Assembly: GCA_946623365.1 (NCBI GenBank)
Contig: CAMORE010000032.1
Coordinates: 1-18,658, forward strand
Source: an uncultured Acinetobacter sp.
GTDB lineage: Bacteria > Cyanobacteriota > Vampirovibrionia > Gastranaerophilales > Gastranaerophilaceae
Direction of reading: 5' to 3'
DNA: 18,658 nt
Below are positions 7,443 through 15,576 of this stretch, in pieces. Each line of letters begins with the position of its first letter. The stretch's first letter is position 1. The translations under genes were made by a program, and so were the position numbers. The notes under the pieces are model-generated. The model was not told where the DNA came from. It did not search any database and was given only the letters and a program-made list of their open reading frames with translations.

Positions 7443-8237
7443 CTAATCTACCCATCCTGAAGCTTTTGCGTTTATATAATTTACAGGAGCAGGAGTAATT
7501 AAACGTCCGGCTTCTTTTATTAAATCTAAAGAAGCTCTTTGCTTATTTGAAAAGTGAATTGTATTCACTTCGCACATACTCATTCCGCCTATGTTATTGC
7601 GAATTTGCGATGTATGAAGCAAATGCTGTAATCTTTTTATCATTTCATAATTATTTGTATTATCAGGTATTGAGTAATCTATTGTTAAGTCAGGGTTGTA
7701 AGTCTTTTCCAGACATAACTCTTGCGCTACCGGCAGTCCAATATAATCACCTACTTTAGAAGTAATATCTCCCATTGGTGCGTAATAAACAAGCCAATCC
7801 GAGCATTTTTTGATTGCTCTTGCTACAGAAGAGGCAAATGTAAAGTCTTCTCCACAGGCTTTATACATAGCTCCATGCGGTCTTACATGTTCAATACTTA
7901 GACCGTATGCTTTTGCAAAAGACATAATAGCTCCGACTTGGTATATAACAAGCGCCTCTAATTCATCTTCCTTTAATTCTACAGGCCTGTATCCAAACCC
8001 TTGAATATCATTAAATCCAATATGAGCACCAATTGCAACATTTTTTTCTTTTGCCTTTAATAATGCATCTTTTATTGTTACAGGATCCCCTGAATGAAAG
8101 CCGCAAGAGATATTAACAGAGCTGACATAATCCAATAACTCAAATTCCTGATTATTTTTATACACTCCGTATGCTTGCGCTAAATCACAATTAAAATCTA
8201 TGTTTTTTATTGATTTTTTTTCTAAAACTTCTTGCAT
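7443..8237 (-). CDS. LamB/YcsF (PxpA-like) family protein, divergent
   Basis: A 264-residue cytoplasmic protein of the LamB/YcsF family, whose best known member PxpA works with PxpB and PxpC in ATP-dependent 5-oxoproline hydrolysis. Visible family blocks are IDFNCDLAQAYG (13-24), ISCGFHSGDP (43-52), IGAHIGF (69-75), GFGYRP (80-85) and VRPHGAMY (118-125). Two departures stand out. The usual NxDxGE near the start reads NCDLAQ. The C-terminal block that in PxpA normally contains HGD reads SMCEVNTIHFSNKQ. No pxpB or pxpC homologue is in the window. It may be a sub-family with another role, or dependent on partners elsewhere. AAGGGG provides a strong ribosome binding site, and a -10 lies at 8260-8265. 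It is the first gene of the minus-strand yvcK cluster. Confidence 0.82.
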   Translation of the reverse strand: MQEVLEKKSIKNIDFNCDLAQAYGVYKNNQEFELLDYVSSVNISCGFHSGDPVTIKDALLKAKEKNVAIGAHIGFNDIQGFGYRPVELKEDELEALVIYQVGAIMSFAKAYGLSIEHVRPHGAMYKACGEDFTFASSVARAIKKCSDWLVYYAPMGDITSKVGDYIGLPVAQELCLEKTYNPDLTIDYSIPDNTNNYEMIKRLQHLLHTSQIRNNIGGMSMCEVNTIHFSNKQRASLDLIKEAGRLITPAPVNYINAKASGWVD

Positions 8238-8259
8238 ATTTTAACCCCTTTTAATATAG

Positions 8260-8265
8260 ATTATA
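8260..8265 (-). promoter_or_regulatory. -10 element ahead of the ycsF-like/yvcK/GT2/manC cluster
   Basis: A perfect minus-strand TATAAT, 23 nt before the ATG at 8237, with only a weak -35 region. A short leader carrying AAGGGG would result. It is the only visible promoter for the four-gene cluster. Confidence 0.45.
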
Positions 8266-8380
8266 CAATAAAAAAACGCAATTGACTTTTTATAAAGAAA
8301 AAGTAACAATACATAATAGTTTTTATATTATCTGATTATGTTAAAATTAAATTATAAAGTTTAAAAAGGATTTTTTCATC

Positions 8381-9526
8381 ATGCAAAGAGAAGAGTTTAT
8401 AAAAGCTAAAAGAATTGTAATAAAATTAGGAACAAATATTATAAGAAATGAAGACGGTGAAGTTGCCCTATCCAGAATCTATTCATTTATTGAAGATATT
8501 TCTAAACTGGTAAAAAAAGGAAAAGAGGTCATACTTGTAACCTCGGGAGCAGTAGGGCTCGGGAAAAAGAAACTCAATCTTGACTCAACGGCGGAAGAAG
8601 GTGTTAAACAAGCGTGTGCCGCCATTGGCCAAAGCAGACTTATGTCATTCTATGAAAGCGGATTTGGCGTATATGATATTCCGATAGCACAAATCTTGCT
8701 CACAGAAGATGACTTCTCGCTTCGTCATAAATATTTAAGTCTAAGAACTACTATGAATAAAATTTTAGAATTCGGCGTCGTTCCGATTATTAATCAAAAC
8801 GACACTGTTACTCCTATACAAGCCGGTTCGGTTAATGCAGGCATGAAAGTTAATTTTTCGGATAATGATAAATTATCAGCTCTTGTAGCAAGTGAACTTG
8901 ATGCGGATTTATTGATTCTTTTGACTGATATTGACGGATTATATACCTCAAATCCAAAAGAAAACCCTGATGCTCAATTAATTAAAGAAGTTGAATCCGT
9001 AACGGAAGATATAATGAAACTGGGGACTGACGCTTCAGAGGGGGGCCGAGGCGGAATGAGAACAAAACTTGAAGCAGCAAAACTTGTTACTCGTTTTGGC
9101 GGTAAGGTTCTTATTGCTAACGGAAAAATTCCTTATGTTATAAACAAAATTTTTAACTCTGAAGATTTAGGAACAATGTTTTTACCCTCTAAAGAAAGTT
9201 TGGCAGATAAAAAACGCTGGATTGGTTATGCAACAAATATTTTTGGCGGGCTTGTTGTTAATGAAGGTGCAAAAAAAGCAATCTTAGAACAATTTTCAAG
9301 CTTACTTCCGATTGGTATCGTAAGCGTTGTTAATGAATTCAAGCAGGGCGAAGTTATATCTATTATGGATGAAAACAATATTGAATTTGCCAGAGGAATG
9401 GCTAACTACAGTTCCGCTGAATGCAGAAGAATAGTCGGTTCCCACTCCAATGATATAGAGAATATTTTAGGATATAAAAATTACGATGCTGTTGTAACCA
9501 GAGATAACATAACAGAACTTATTTAA
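8381..9526 (+). CDS. proB: Glutamate 5-kinase
   Basis: Catalyses the first step of proline synthesis, phosphorylating L-glutamate to gamma-glutamyl phosphate in the cytoplasm. The 381 residues show the amino-acid-kinase fold: RIVIKLGTNII at 10-20, VILVTSGAVGLGKKK (about 50-64), IINQNDTV mid-domain, LLILLTDIDGLYTSNP and GRGGMRTKLEAAK in the ATP/substrate region. The last hundred residues form a PUA domain (KRWIGY, then NEGAKKAIL and GEVISIMD), the long form of ProB. Length is normal. The ATG at 8381 has AAAGGA 10 nt upstream. No proA or proC is in the window. The stop overlaps by 4 nt that of the convergent DUF308 gene. A TATAAA at 8353-8358 is a weak -10 candidate. Confidence 0.96.
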   Translation: MQREEFIKAKRIVIKLGTNIIRNEDGEVALSRIYSFIEDISKLVKKGKEVILVTSGAVGLGKKKLNLDSTAEEGVKQACAAIGQSRLMSFYESGFGVYDIPIAQILLTEDDFSLRHKYLSLRTTMNKILEFGVVPIINQNDTVTPIQAGSVNAGMKVNFSDNDKLSALVASELDADLLILLTDIDGLYTSNPKENPDAQLIKEVESVTEDIMKLGTDASEGGRGGMRTKLEAAKLVTRFGGKVLIANGKIPYVINKIFNSEDLGTMFLPSKESLADKKRWIGYATNIFGGLVVNEGAKKAILEQFSSLLPIGIVSVVNEFKQGEVISIMDENNIEFARGMANYSSAECRRIVGSHSNDIENILGYKNYDAVVTRDNITELI

Positions 9527-10059
9527 AGCCCCTGAATATATTTAGTGGAAATATACATATTAAGATATATTATTCCTGACAGAATAAAGTCAATACCAGC
9601 AAGAATACCAACAAGCCAAAGTGCTGCGGAAGGCAGAATCACAATAATTAAAAAGCCGAAGAACAGCTCCATTATTGACAAAAAGAAACATAACCACCAA
9701 AAATTCAATGTTTTGCGTGTTTGTACAGTAAATGCGAATGATGATAAACTTTTTAATATAAAATATATTCCGACAAGTCCCATTATAAAAGATATATCAA
9801 AAACCGGAGCTACAAAAAGAAGTATGCCTGATATTGCTAAAATAAGTCCGTCTATTATGTCTAATATATACTGCCTTGAAAAATTTCTTGTTAATATCGC
9901 ATTAATTATTTTATATCCTCCATACGCAATAAAAGATAAGCAAATCGTCAGTCCGAATGAAATCATGGAGATTTTGGGTAATATTAGCATTCCAAGCCCC
10001 AGACACAGCATTAACAACCCTTCTATTGATACAATATTTAAAAATTTATTTTCTGACAT
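9523..10059 (-). CDS. HdeD / DUF308 family membrane protein
   Basis: A 178-residue integral membrane protein with about six hydrophobic helices in pairs, in the HdeD/DUF308 arrangement: a GLLMLCLGLGMLILP first helix, GLILAISGILLFVAP mid-protein, and FFGFLIIVILPSAALWLVG near the end, each with the recurring Gly-x-x-x-x-hydrophobic-Pro pattern. E. coli HdeD is linked to acid resistance, but the molecular role of the family is unclear, so no activity is claimed. The ATG at 10059 follows AAAGGAAAA. It is transcribed toward proB, with the two stop codons overlapping in TTAA and no terminator between. It appears to be a single-gene unit. Confidence 0.85.
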   Translation of the reverse strand: MSENKFLNIVSIEGLLMLCLGLGMLILPKISMISFGLTICLSFIAYGGYKIINAILTRNFSRQYILDIIDGLILAISGILLFVAPVFDISFIMGLVGIYFILKSLSSFAFTVQTRKTLNFWWLCFFLSIMELFFGFLIIVILPSAALWLVGILAGIDFILSGIIYLNMYISTKYIQGL

Positions 10060-10190
10060 AATATTTTCCTTTCACTTAAGTATTAACATATTTAAAAATG
10101 CATTTTAACAGTAACTCATATAATTTGGTGTAATATATATAAAACATTTTTTAATAGCAAAAAAAATTATGTTTAAGGTTTCAATAAAAT

Positions 10191-11075
10191 ATGAAACTGC
10201 AAGAAAATTATAATTATTATAAATTTTACTCAATCCCGACTAATAATAGGCTTACGCCATTAAGCTTCAGAGGAAATAACTTCTTTGACCAATCGAAAGA
10301 AAATATATGGAAACAAGTAAAGGAGTCTGTAATTCCTGATAACTTTATAGGACAAGGAGGATGTGCAGAAGTATATAAAATTAAAGGCACTGAATACTGC
10401 GTAAGAATACCTTATGAATCAAAAGATTTATATTTAATGAATTATTCCAGAGAGCTTTCTTCAATTGATAAAGTTAATCACGTAATTGCAAAACTGGGAT
10501 TTGGTTCTGCAATTTTAAAATATTTTGAAGGTATTTGTCCAAAATACTACCAAAATAATGAACAAGAGAGGTATAAATTTCAATCAAAAATTGCAAATTT
10601 ACCTGTGGAATCATATCACAAACTTTTACAACAAATTGCAGACGGTATAAATAACGATATGCTGTTTGATAATACCGGAGGAAATCTTATTGTTGATTTT
10701 AACAATAATAAAATGACTGCCATAGATTTTTACGAAATGCCTGTTGATAATCCGCGTCCTATTTTACCTTTAAGAGAAATACATTCTGTCCTTACTTGTT
10801 ATGGAACAAAACCGGATATATCAAAAAATATTTTAAAGAAAATTATATTATCCGCACTGGAAGAGTTTAAACCTGACGTAATCCCTTGCATGAATATTGA
10901 ACTATTTGATTTTGACGGAATTATTAATAAAGTTCTAAAACATGATAAAAAAGATTTGGTTGAAAAATTTGAAAAATTAAAACAGATAAAAAAATTAGAG
11001 ATTAGAGATAAATCCCATATACCTGAGCTTCGTAGTCTTATAAAAGAATTAATTAATATAATTAAAGTTTGCTGA
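10191..11075 (+). CDS. Kinase-fold-like protein of unknown function
   Basis: I do not recognise a named family, but the spacing of protein-kinase residues is visible. A glycine-rich loop IGQGGCAEVYKI (about 53-64) is followed by a beta3-like YCVRIP with Arg72 where kinases have Lys. The sequence DNTGGNLIVDF places Asp160 and Asn165 exactly as in HRDxxxxN, and IDF puts Asp179 where the DFG Asp falls, 14 residues on. Before the catalytic loop is a helix HKLLQQIADGI. The C-terminal region after about 190 is short and helical, so the C-lobe is abbreviated. The N-terminal 30 residues, with LTPLSFRGNN, look like an unstructured leader but not a classical signal peptide. A weak AAGG ribosome binding site is 12 nt from the ATG. 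It stands alone. Roles could be an active or pseudo-kinase or an antibiotic/small-molecule kinase relative. Confidence 0.6.
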   Translation: MKLQENYNYYKFYSIPTNNRLTPLSFRGNNFFDQSKENIWKQVKESVIPDNFIGQGGCAEVYKIKGTEYCVRIPYESKDLYLMNYSRELSSIDKVNHVIAKLGFGSAILKYFEGICPKYYQNNEQERYKFQSKIANLPVESYHKLLQQIADGINNDMLFDNTGGNLIVDFNNNKMTAIDFYEMPVDNPRPILPLREIHSVLTCYGTKPDISKNILKKIILSALEEFKPDVIPCMNIELFDFDGIINKVLKHDKKDLVEKFEKLKQIKKLEIRDKSHIPELRSLIKELINIIKVC

Positions 11076-11105
11076 CATAAATATTATGATTCATAAAATT
11101 GTAAT

Positions 11106-11144
11106 AGTGTAACAAATAGCATATTTTGCTGCATTTATGTAACT
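11106..11144 (+). repeat. Dispersed palindromic repeat, copy B
   Basis: Matches copy A (3231-3269) at 35 of 39 positions, same orientation. The inverted arms (11108-11116 and 11125-11133) still pair except for one A/C mismatch and one G-T pair. A 30-bp unit ends in TTTA and TGTAAC begins again, as if the next unit had started. Further decayed matter follows (CAGCAATAAATTTTGCAGTAA, 11160 onward). It lies between the convergent kinase-like gene and the SDR gene. Confidence 0.7.
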
Positions 11145-11192
11145 GATTATTGGACATGTACAGCAATAAATTTTGCAGTAAGTTGTATTTTC

Positions 11193-12011
11193 TCATTTAA
11201 TACGGCTTTTTATACCCCATTTTATTATTAAATTAATAATATTTTGCGGCAGCCTTGCAACCAAAGAAGCAACATAAGCATCTAAACCTACTGTATAAGA
11301 AAGTTTTGGATTCTTAGCTCTGTCAGCTTTCAGAATTACTTTGACAACATCTTTTGCACTTAAACCTCTTGTTTTATTTTTTTCTGCATTCAATAAAACG
11401 TATTTCATTTCCTTTGAGTAATCACCATAATTATCGTAATACCTTAAATTTTCCTCTATGGATTTACCCCAAAGCGGCGTAGCTATTACTCCGGGCTTAA
11501 CAGAGATAATTTTCAAATTCTTTTTATTTTCAATAAGCAAAGAATTGAAAAACATATCTAAACATTTTTTTGAAGCACAATATGGTGAAATAAACGGAAA
11601 TAAACCGAAGCTTGCCATAGAACTTATATTAATTATTCTTCCGCATTCTAAAATAGGCATTAACTTTTGAGTTAGTTCTATATGACCGAATACATTTACA
11701 TTAAACTGCCTGCGGACTTCATCCAAATTAACATTTTCTACAGGGCCTCCTACAACGCAGCCTGCAATATTTACCAATGTATCTATTTTTGTGCATTTTG
11801 ACAAAATATAATCCGCAGCAAGTTTTATCGTTTCAGGAACAGAATAATCGACGTAAAAAGGGTAAATATTTGGTGAGATTTCCTTTAATTCGTCTTCGTG
11901 CTTCTTATTTCTGAAACCGGCAAATACTATATTGTCGTTCGCAACAGTTTCTATAAATTCTTTGCCGATTCCTGATGCGGCGCCTGTAACAACATATGTT
12001 TTAGTCTTCAT
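11193..12011 (-). CDS. Short-chain dehydrogenase/reductase (SDR)
   Basis: A 272-residue classical SDR oxidoreductase, NAD(P)-dependent. The cofactor motif TGAASGIG is at about 9-16, NIAG appears mid-Rossmann, and the catalytic Ser and YxxxK are in INISSMASFGLFPFISPYCASKK (YCASK). A C-terminal extension ends in helical, Ile/Lys-rich residues. Substrate cannot be predicted; sterol, fatty-acyl and quinone reductases share this pattern. The ATG at 12011 overlaps the end of the preceding small gene by 11 nt, so the two are probably translationally coupled. It is the last gene of the pilus operon, with no hairpin after its stop before repeat copy B. Its place there is odd: no direct role in pilus assembly is known for SDRs, so it may simply share transcription. 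Confidence 0.88.
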   Translation of the reverse strand: MKTKTYVVTGAASGIGKEFIETVANDNIVFAGFRNKKHEDELKEISPNIYPFYVDYSVPETIKLAADYILSKCTKIDTLVNIAGCVVGGPVENVNLDEVRRQFNVNVFGHIELTQKLMPILECGRIINISSMASFGLFPFISPYCASKKCLDMFFNSLLIENKKNLKIISVKPGVIATPLWGKSIEENLRYYDNYGDYSKEMKYVLLNAEKNKTRGLSAKDVVKVILKADRAKNPKLSYTVGLDAYVASLVARLPQNIINLIIKWGIKSRIK

Positions 12012-12282
12012 ATAAAGGTCTCATAATCAAAATAGTAGATATATTTACCTGTAAAAAATCATGATATTCTACATCTTTTTGGGGAACCAGTTTGAATTCC
12101 AATCTGCAGTCTTTGACTGCAATAAATTGTTTGTTGCTGTTTAGAACCTCTGTTAATAAACGAGTCCGTTTACCGATTTTGGGCATAAATATATACCCTA
12201 TTATTATGAACTCTGCTGTTTCAATGTAAACTTTTTCTTTCCACACTGAATCCATTAAATTTGAGATTTCTTTATTTTGCAT
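12001..12282 (-). CDS. Small DUF6812-like protein in the pilus operon
   Basis: A 93-residue soluble protein made mostly of predicted beta strands: EFIIIGYIFMP, then KRTRLLTEVLNSNKQFIAVKD and EYHDFLQVNISTILIM. The pattern of a strand, an R-x-S/T-like turn, LLN, F-x-x-x-x-D and a hydrophobic end resembles DUF6812 proteins, which have been seen beside pilus or chemotaxis genes in cyanobacterial relatives. This is recalled pattern similarity, not an alignment. The ATG at 12282 has AAGGATAG upstream, 16 nt after the PilC stop (TGATAA tandem stops), and the end overlaps the SDR start. Function unknown; an accessory role in pilus or surface control is a guess from context. Confidence 0.6.
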   Translation of the reverse strand: MQNKEISNLMDSVWKEKVYIETAEFIIIGYIFMPKIGKRTRLLTEVLNSNKQFIAVKDCRLEFKLVPQKDVEYHDFLQVNISTILIMRPLYED

Positions 12283-12298
12283 GTTACTATCCTTTTTA

Positions 12299-13498
12299 TC
12301 AGTTCATATAAGATTGGAACAACGGTAAGTATAGCGCTAAAGCCATAACAAGAACTATAGCACCTATAACTAATAACATCATCGGTTCAATCATTTTTGT
12401 TACGGTATCAATAATACTATCCAGAGTTCTGTCTAAGAAGTTTACTGCTTTTTCAAGCATATCCCCCAAACGACCGGTTTGTTCACCGGTTGCAACCATA
12501 AACAACAGCATTTTGGGCATAACTCTCGTTGCCTTTAGAGCCTGTGACACTTGTAAACCTTGTGACACTTTTACTATCGCATTACTTATTTTTTTATGTA
12601 AAACAGAATTCGTCAGCGTTATTACTCCGAGGTGCAAGCAATCAACAACAGGAATACCTGCATCGTATGATACGCTTAATACGGACATAAAGTTTGAATA
12701 ATTTGCATACATTATTAAGTTATTAAGTATCGGTATCTTTAATATTGTTTTATCCAATAGTTCTTTTGCGGGCTTCCAATTTAATACAATATATACAAAT
12801 GCAATGAACGCTATCACAAATATTGGAATAGTATACCAGTATTCTTTAAGGAAATCACCCATATTAATCATCATTTCCGTAATTATAGGTAACTTTTTGT
12901 CCTGCTGAGCAAACATTTCTTTAAATGTCGGAAAAACAAACAATAACATTATCAATACAATAATAATTGCAAGTACAATAACGAATGCAGGATACAGCAG
13001 CGTTCCGATAACTCTTGATTTAATATTTTGCTGTTTTGTTAACAAATCTTTTATACGACCTAAAGTCTTTTCTAATTCACCGGCTTCCTCACCTGCTTTT
13101 ACAAGACCGATAAAAATATAACCGAAGGTTTGCGGATATCTTGCAAGAGTATCTGCAAATGTAGAACCTGCCATAATCTGAGTTTTTAAAGTTTTGGCTA
13201 ACTCTCTGATTTTCTTTTTGGCAGCTTCCTGCTCCATAAACATTAAAGATTCAACGGCAGGAATTCCTGATGTTAACAGGATTTGCAGAGTAGATATAAA
13301 GTCAATTTTTTCAGACAAAGACAAGGAACCTAAATTTTTAGTCTTTTTTGACTTAGTATCTACAGCTTCAGTAATTTTAGTAGGAACGAGTCCCATTTTT
13401 CTTATGACATCTTTTGCATCCTTCAGATTTGAAGCCGTAACTTCTCCTTTTACAACTTCTTTTCCTGATTTTAATGCTTGATAACTAAATATTGGCAT
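12299..13498 (-). CDS. pilC: Type IV pilus / type II secretion platform protein PilC/GspF
   Basis: A 399-residue inner-membrane platform protein that couples the assembly ATPase to pilin movement. An N-terminal MPIFSYQALKSGKEVVKGEV leads into two duplicated T2SSF domains (about 70-190 and 270-395). LLTSGIPAVESL opens the first and SVSYDAGIPVVDCL the second. The GEEAGELEKTLGRI and GEQTGRLGDMLEKA repeats are the family hallmark. Three membrane helices are visible (about 165-190, 220-240 and 370-390), the first being LYPAFVIVLAIIIVLIMLLF. Length is typical. It begins 13 nt after the pilB stop and precedes the small DUF6812-like gene by 16 nt. Confidence 0.95.
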   Translation of the reverse strand: MPIFSYQALKSGKEVVKGEVTASNLKDAKDVIRKMGLVPTKITEAVDTKSKKTKNLGSLSLSEKIDFISTLQILLTSGIPAVESLMFMEQEAAKKKIRELAKTLKTQIMAGSTFADTLARYPQTFGYIFIGLVKAGEEAGELEKTLGRIKDLLTKQQNIKSRVIGTLLYPAFVIVLAIIIVLIMLLFVFPTFKEMFAQQDKKLPIITEMMINMGDFLKEYWYTIPIFVIAFIAFVYIVLNWKPAKELLDKTILKIPILNNLIMYANYSNFMSVLSVSYDAGIPVVDCLHLGVITLTNSVLHKKISNAIVKVSQGLQVSQALKATRVMPKMLLFMVATGEQTGRLGDMLEKAVNFLDRTLDSIIDTVTKMIEPMMLLVIGAIVLVMALALYLPLFQSYMN

Positions 13499-13511
13499 CT
13501 TATTTTATCCT

Positions 13512-15575
13512 TTAATCGTTTGCGTAACCAAGAACCCTTATAAATTCATCTGCTGTTGTATTACCGGCGATAATGTGGTTTAAACATGATGTTTTAAGGG
13601 TTTTCATTCCTGCCGCAACAGCAGTTTCTTCTATTTCTATATCGTGTGCACCCTGTGCAATAAGTCGTTTAATTTCTCTTGTAATAGGCATAACTTCGTA
13701 TATACCGATACGACCGGTGTATCCTAAGTATCCGCACTCTTTACAACCTTTTTTTCTGTATAATTTTGTTTTTGTTAATTCTTCCTGCATTTTAGGATTA
13801 TTTGAAATATGTTTTGCTTCCTCTAAAGTCGGGAAGTAACCTTCCTTACATTTGTCACATAATTTTCTGACAAGACGCTGCGCAATAACACCTGTTAATG
13901 TTGAAGATACCAAATAATCTTTTGCACCCATTTCTATTAAACGTGTAACAGTTGCTGCCGCTGAATTTGTGTGAACGGTGCTTAATACTAAGTGACCGGT
14001 AAGAGCTGCTGATATTGCAACTTCTAAAGTTTCAAAGTCACGAATTTCACCGATTAGGATAATATCAGGGTCTTGTCTTAAAATAGCTCTCATACAAGAA
14101 GCAAAAGTAATATCCGCTTTCGGGTTAACTTGCGACTGGTTTATTCCTTCCAGCTTAATTTCTACAGGGTCTTCAATTGTCGTAATATTAACATCTTCTT
14201 TGTTTAAAGATTTTAATATTGTATATAAGGTAGTTGTTTTACCTGAACCTGTAGGCCCTGATGTCAAAATTATACCGTTTGGCGATTGAACCATGTCGTG
14301 AATTTTTTGAATATCCTCATCTGATGCCCCTTGAATAACGATTTTTTCACCGGAAGATTTTAAACTGACTGCAGGTGCCAAAATACGGATAACAACTTTC
14401 TCTTTTCCGGAAACAGGAAGCGTATTTATACGAAAATCGTACATCCTGTCATTGTACTTTATTGAAAAAGTACCGTCTTGAGGACGTCTATGCTCGGCAA
14501 TATTCATTCTTGCCAGTACTTTAAAACGGGTAATAACTGATTGTTCTATACTTGCAGGTATGTCCAAAACTTTTCTTAATATACCGTCACGTCTTACTCT
14601 GACGACATAATAGCCAAGTCTTGGCTCAATATGAATATCTGAAGCTTTCGCATCAATTGAATCCGTAATAATCTTATATACAAATTTTGCTACGTTACTG
14701 CTTGCGTCTTGAAGTTCTTTTTCAACTTGTGCCCATAACTGACCTTCTGCAGTATATTCAGCGGTTTCAGCCTCGATACTTTGAATGATACGTTCTGTTT
14801 CTTTGGCTGCCTGTTCTGATTTTTTCCGCATGTAATATTCGGTCAAGTAAGCTTCATAAACGTGATACGGAAGGGTATATATATTTAAAGACCTGCCTGT
14901 TGATAAAGAAACTTCTCTTGCAGTAATCTTATCATCAGGATTAACCATTGCGATGCCCAGTTTATTCCCGTCTTCTATCGACAAAATAATTGCTTTTTTC
15001 TTTTCTACAAAATCATCAGGAAGCATTGCCAGCATTGAATTATCTACTATTATATTATTTTTGGCAATAACCTTATAATTGTATTTTTTTTGTAAATACG
15101 ATGCAATTCTGTCTGACGTCAAATACTCTTTGTCAAAAAATATTGCATCCAAAGGCACATTTCTTTCTTTTGCAAGATGAATACACTCATCTAATTGATG
15201 CTGTGTTATCCATCCTATCCCGACAAGCATTTCTTCCGGTGTTAAATTTGAATCATTTTTTATTTCAGAAGATTTATTTTGCTCCTGAATGTTGTCATTT
15301 TGCCCTGATTCTGAATTTGTATATTCTTTTAATATTTCTTCAAAATCTTTTTCCTCAATCGGTATAAATTGAGGGACAAGCTCAGGAAACTTTTCTTTGA
15401 TAATTGATGTAATTTCAGCTTTATTGGCAATTTTGGATTTTGAAATTATCAGATAAAAATTACTCTGTCTTTTCCCAACTGGAATAAAACCTGATGATTG
15501 CATCAGGTTTAATTCAAATTTATCAACATATTCTTTATTAATGCTATTTTTTAATTTTTCCAGTTGATTAGACAT
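13512..15575 (-). CDS. pilB: Type IV pilus / type II secretion assembly ATPase PilB/GspE
   Basis: A 687-residue hexameric ATPase that drives pilus extension or pseudopilus assembly from the cytoplasm. About 115 variable residues come first, then an N-terminal T2SSE_N/MshEN-like region starting GIGWITQHQLDECI. The catalytic half carries Walker A GPTGSGKTTTLY (about 440-451), an Asp box ITTIEDPVEIKLEGINQSQV, Walker B LRQDPDIILIGEIRD and a His box GHLVLSTVHTN. A zinc-binding four-cysteine region, CDKCKEG then CKECGYLGY, is present as in PilB/GspE. These assign it to the extension rather than the retraction (PilT) type. Its ATG follows the secretin stop after 1 nt. No pilT lies in the window. Confidence 0.96.
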   Translation of the reverse strand: MSNQLEKLKNSINKEYVDKFELNLMQSSGFIPVGKRQSNFYLIISKSKIANKAEITSIIKEKFPELVPQFIPIEEKDFEEILKEYTNSESGQNDNIQEQNKSSEIKNDSNLTPEEMLVGIGWITQHQLDECIHLAKERNVPLDAIFFDKEYLTSDRIASYLQKKYNYKVIAKNNIIVDNSMLAMLPDDFVEKKKAIILSIEDGNKLGIAMVNPDDKITAREVSLSTGRSLNIYTLPYHVYEAYLTEYYMRKKSEQAAKETERIIQSIEAETAEYTAEGQLWAQVEKELQDASSNVAKFVYKIITDSIDAKASDIHIEPRLGYYVVRVRRDGILRKVLDIPASIEQSVITRFKVLARMNIAEHRRPQDGTFSIKYNDRMYDFRINTLPVSGKEKVVIRILAPAVSLKSSGEKIVIQGASDEDIQKIHDMVQSPNGIILTSGPTGSGKTTTLYTILKSLNKEDVNITTIEDPVEIKLEGINQSQVNPKADITFASCMRAILRQDPDIILIGEIRDFETLEVAISAALTGHLVLSTVHTNSAAATVTRLIEMGAKDYLVSSTLTGVIAQRLVRKLCDKCKEGYFPTLEEAKHISNNPKMQEELTKTKLYRKKGCKECGYLGYTGRIGIYEVMPITREIKRLIAQGAHDIEIEETAVAAGMKTLKTSCLNHIIAGNTTADEFIRVLGYAND

Positions 15576-15576
15576 C

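Noticed and set aside
8282..8310. Promoter for proB from TTGACT (8282-8287) and AACAAT (8305-8310)
   Set aside because: Spacing is 17 bp but the -10 is poor, and it lies far from the start; no confident proB promoter could be chosen.
9545..10108. 187-codon plus-strand frame
   Set aside because: It is antisense to the HdeD/DUF308 gene, lacks a ribosome site, and its composition is the shadow of hydrophobic codons.
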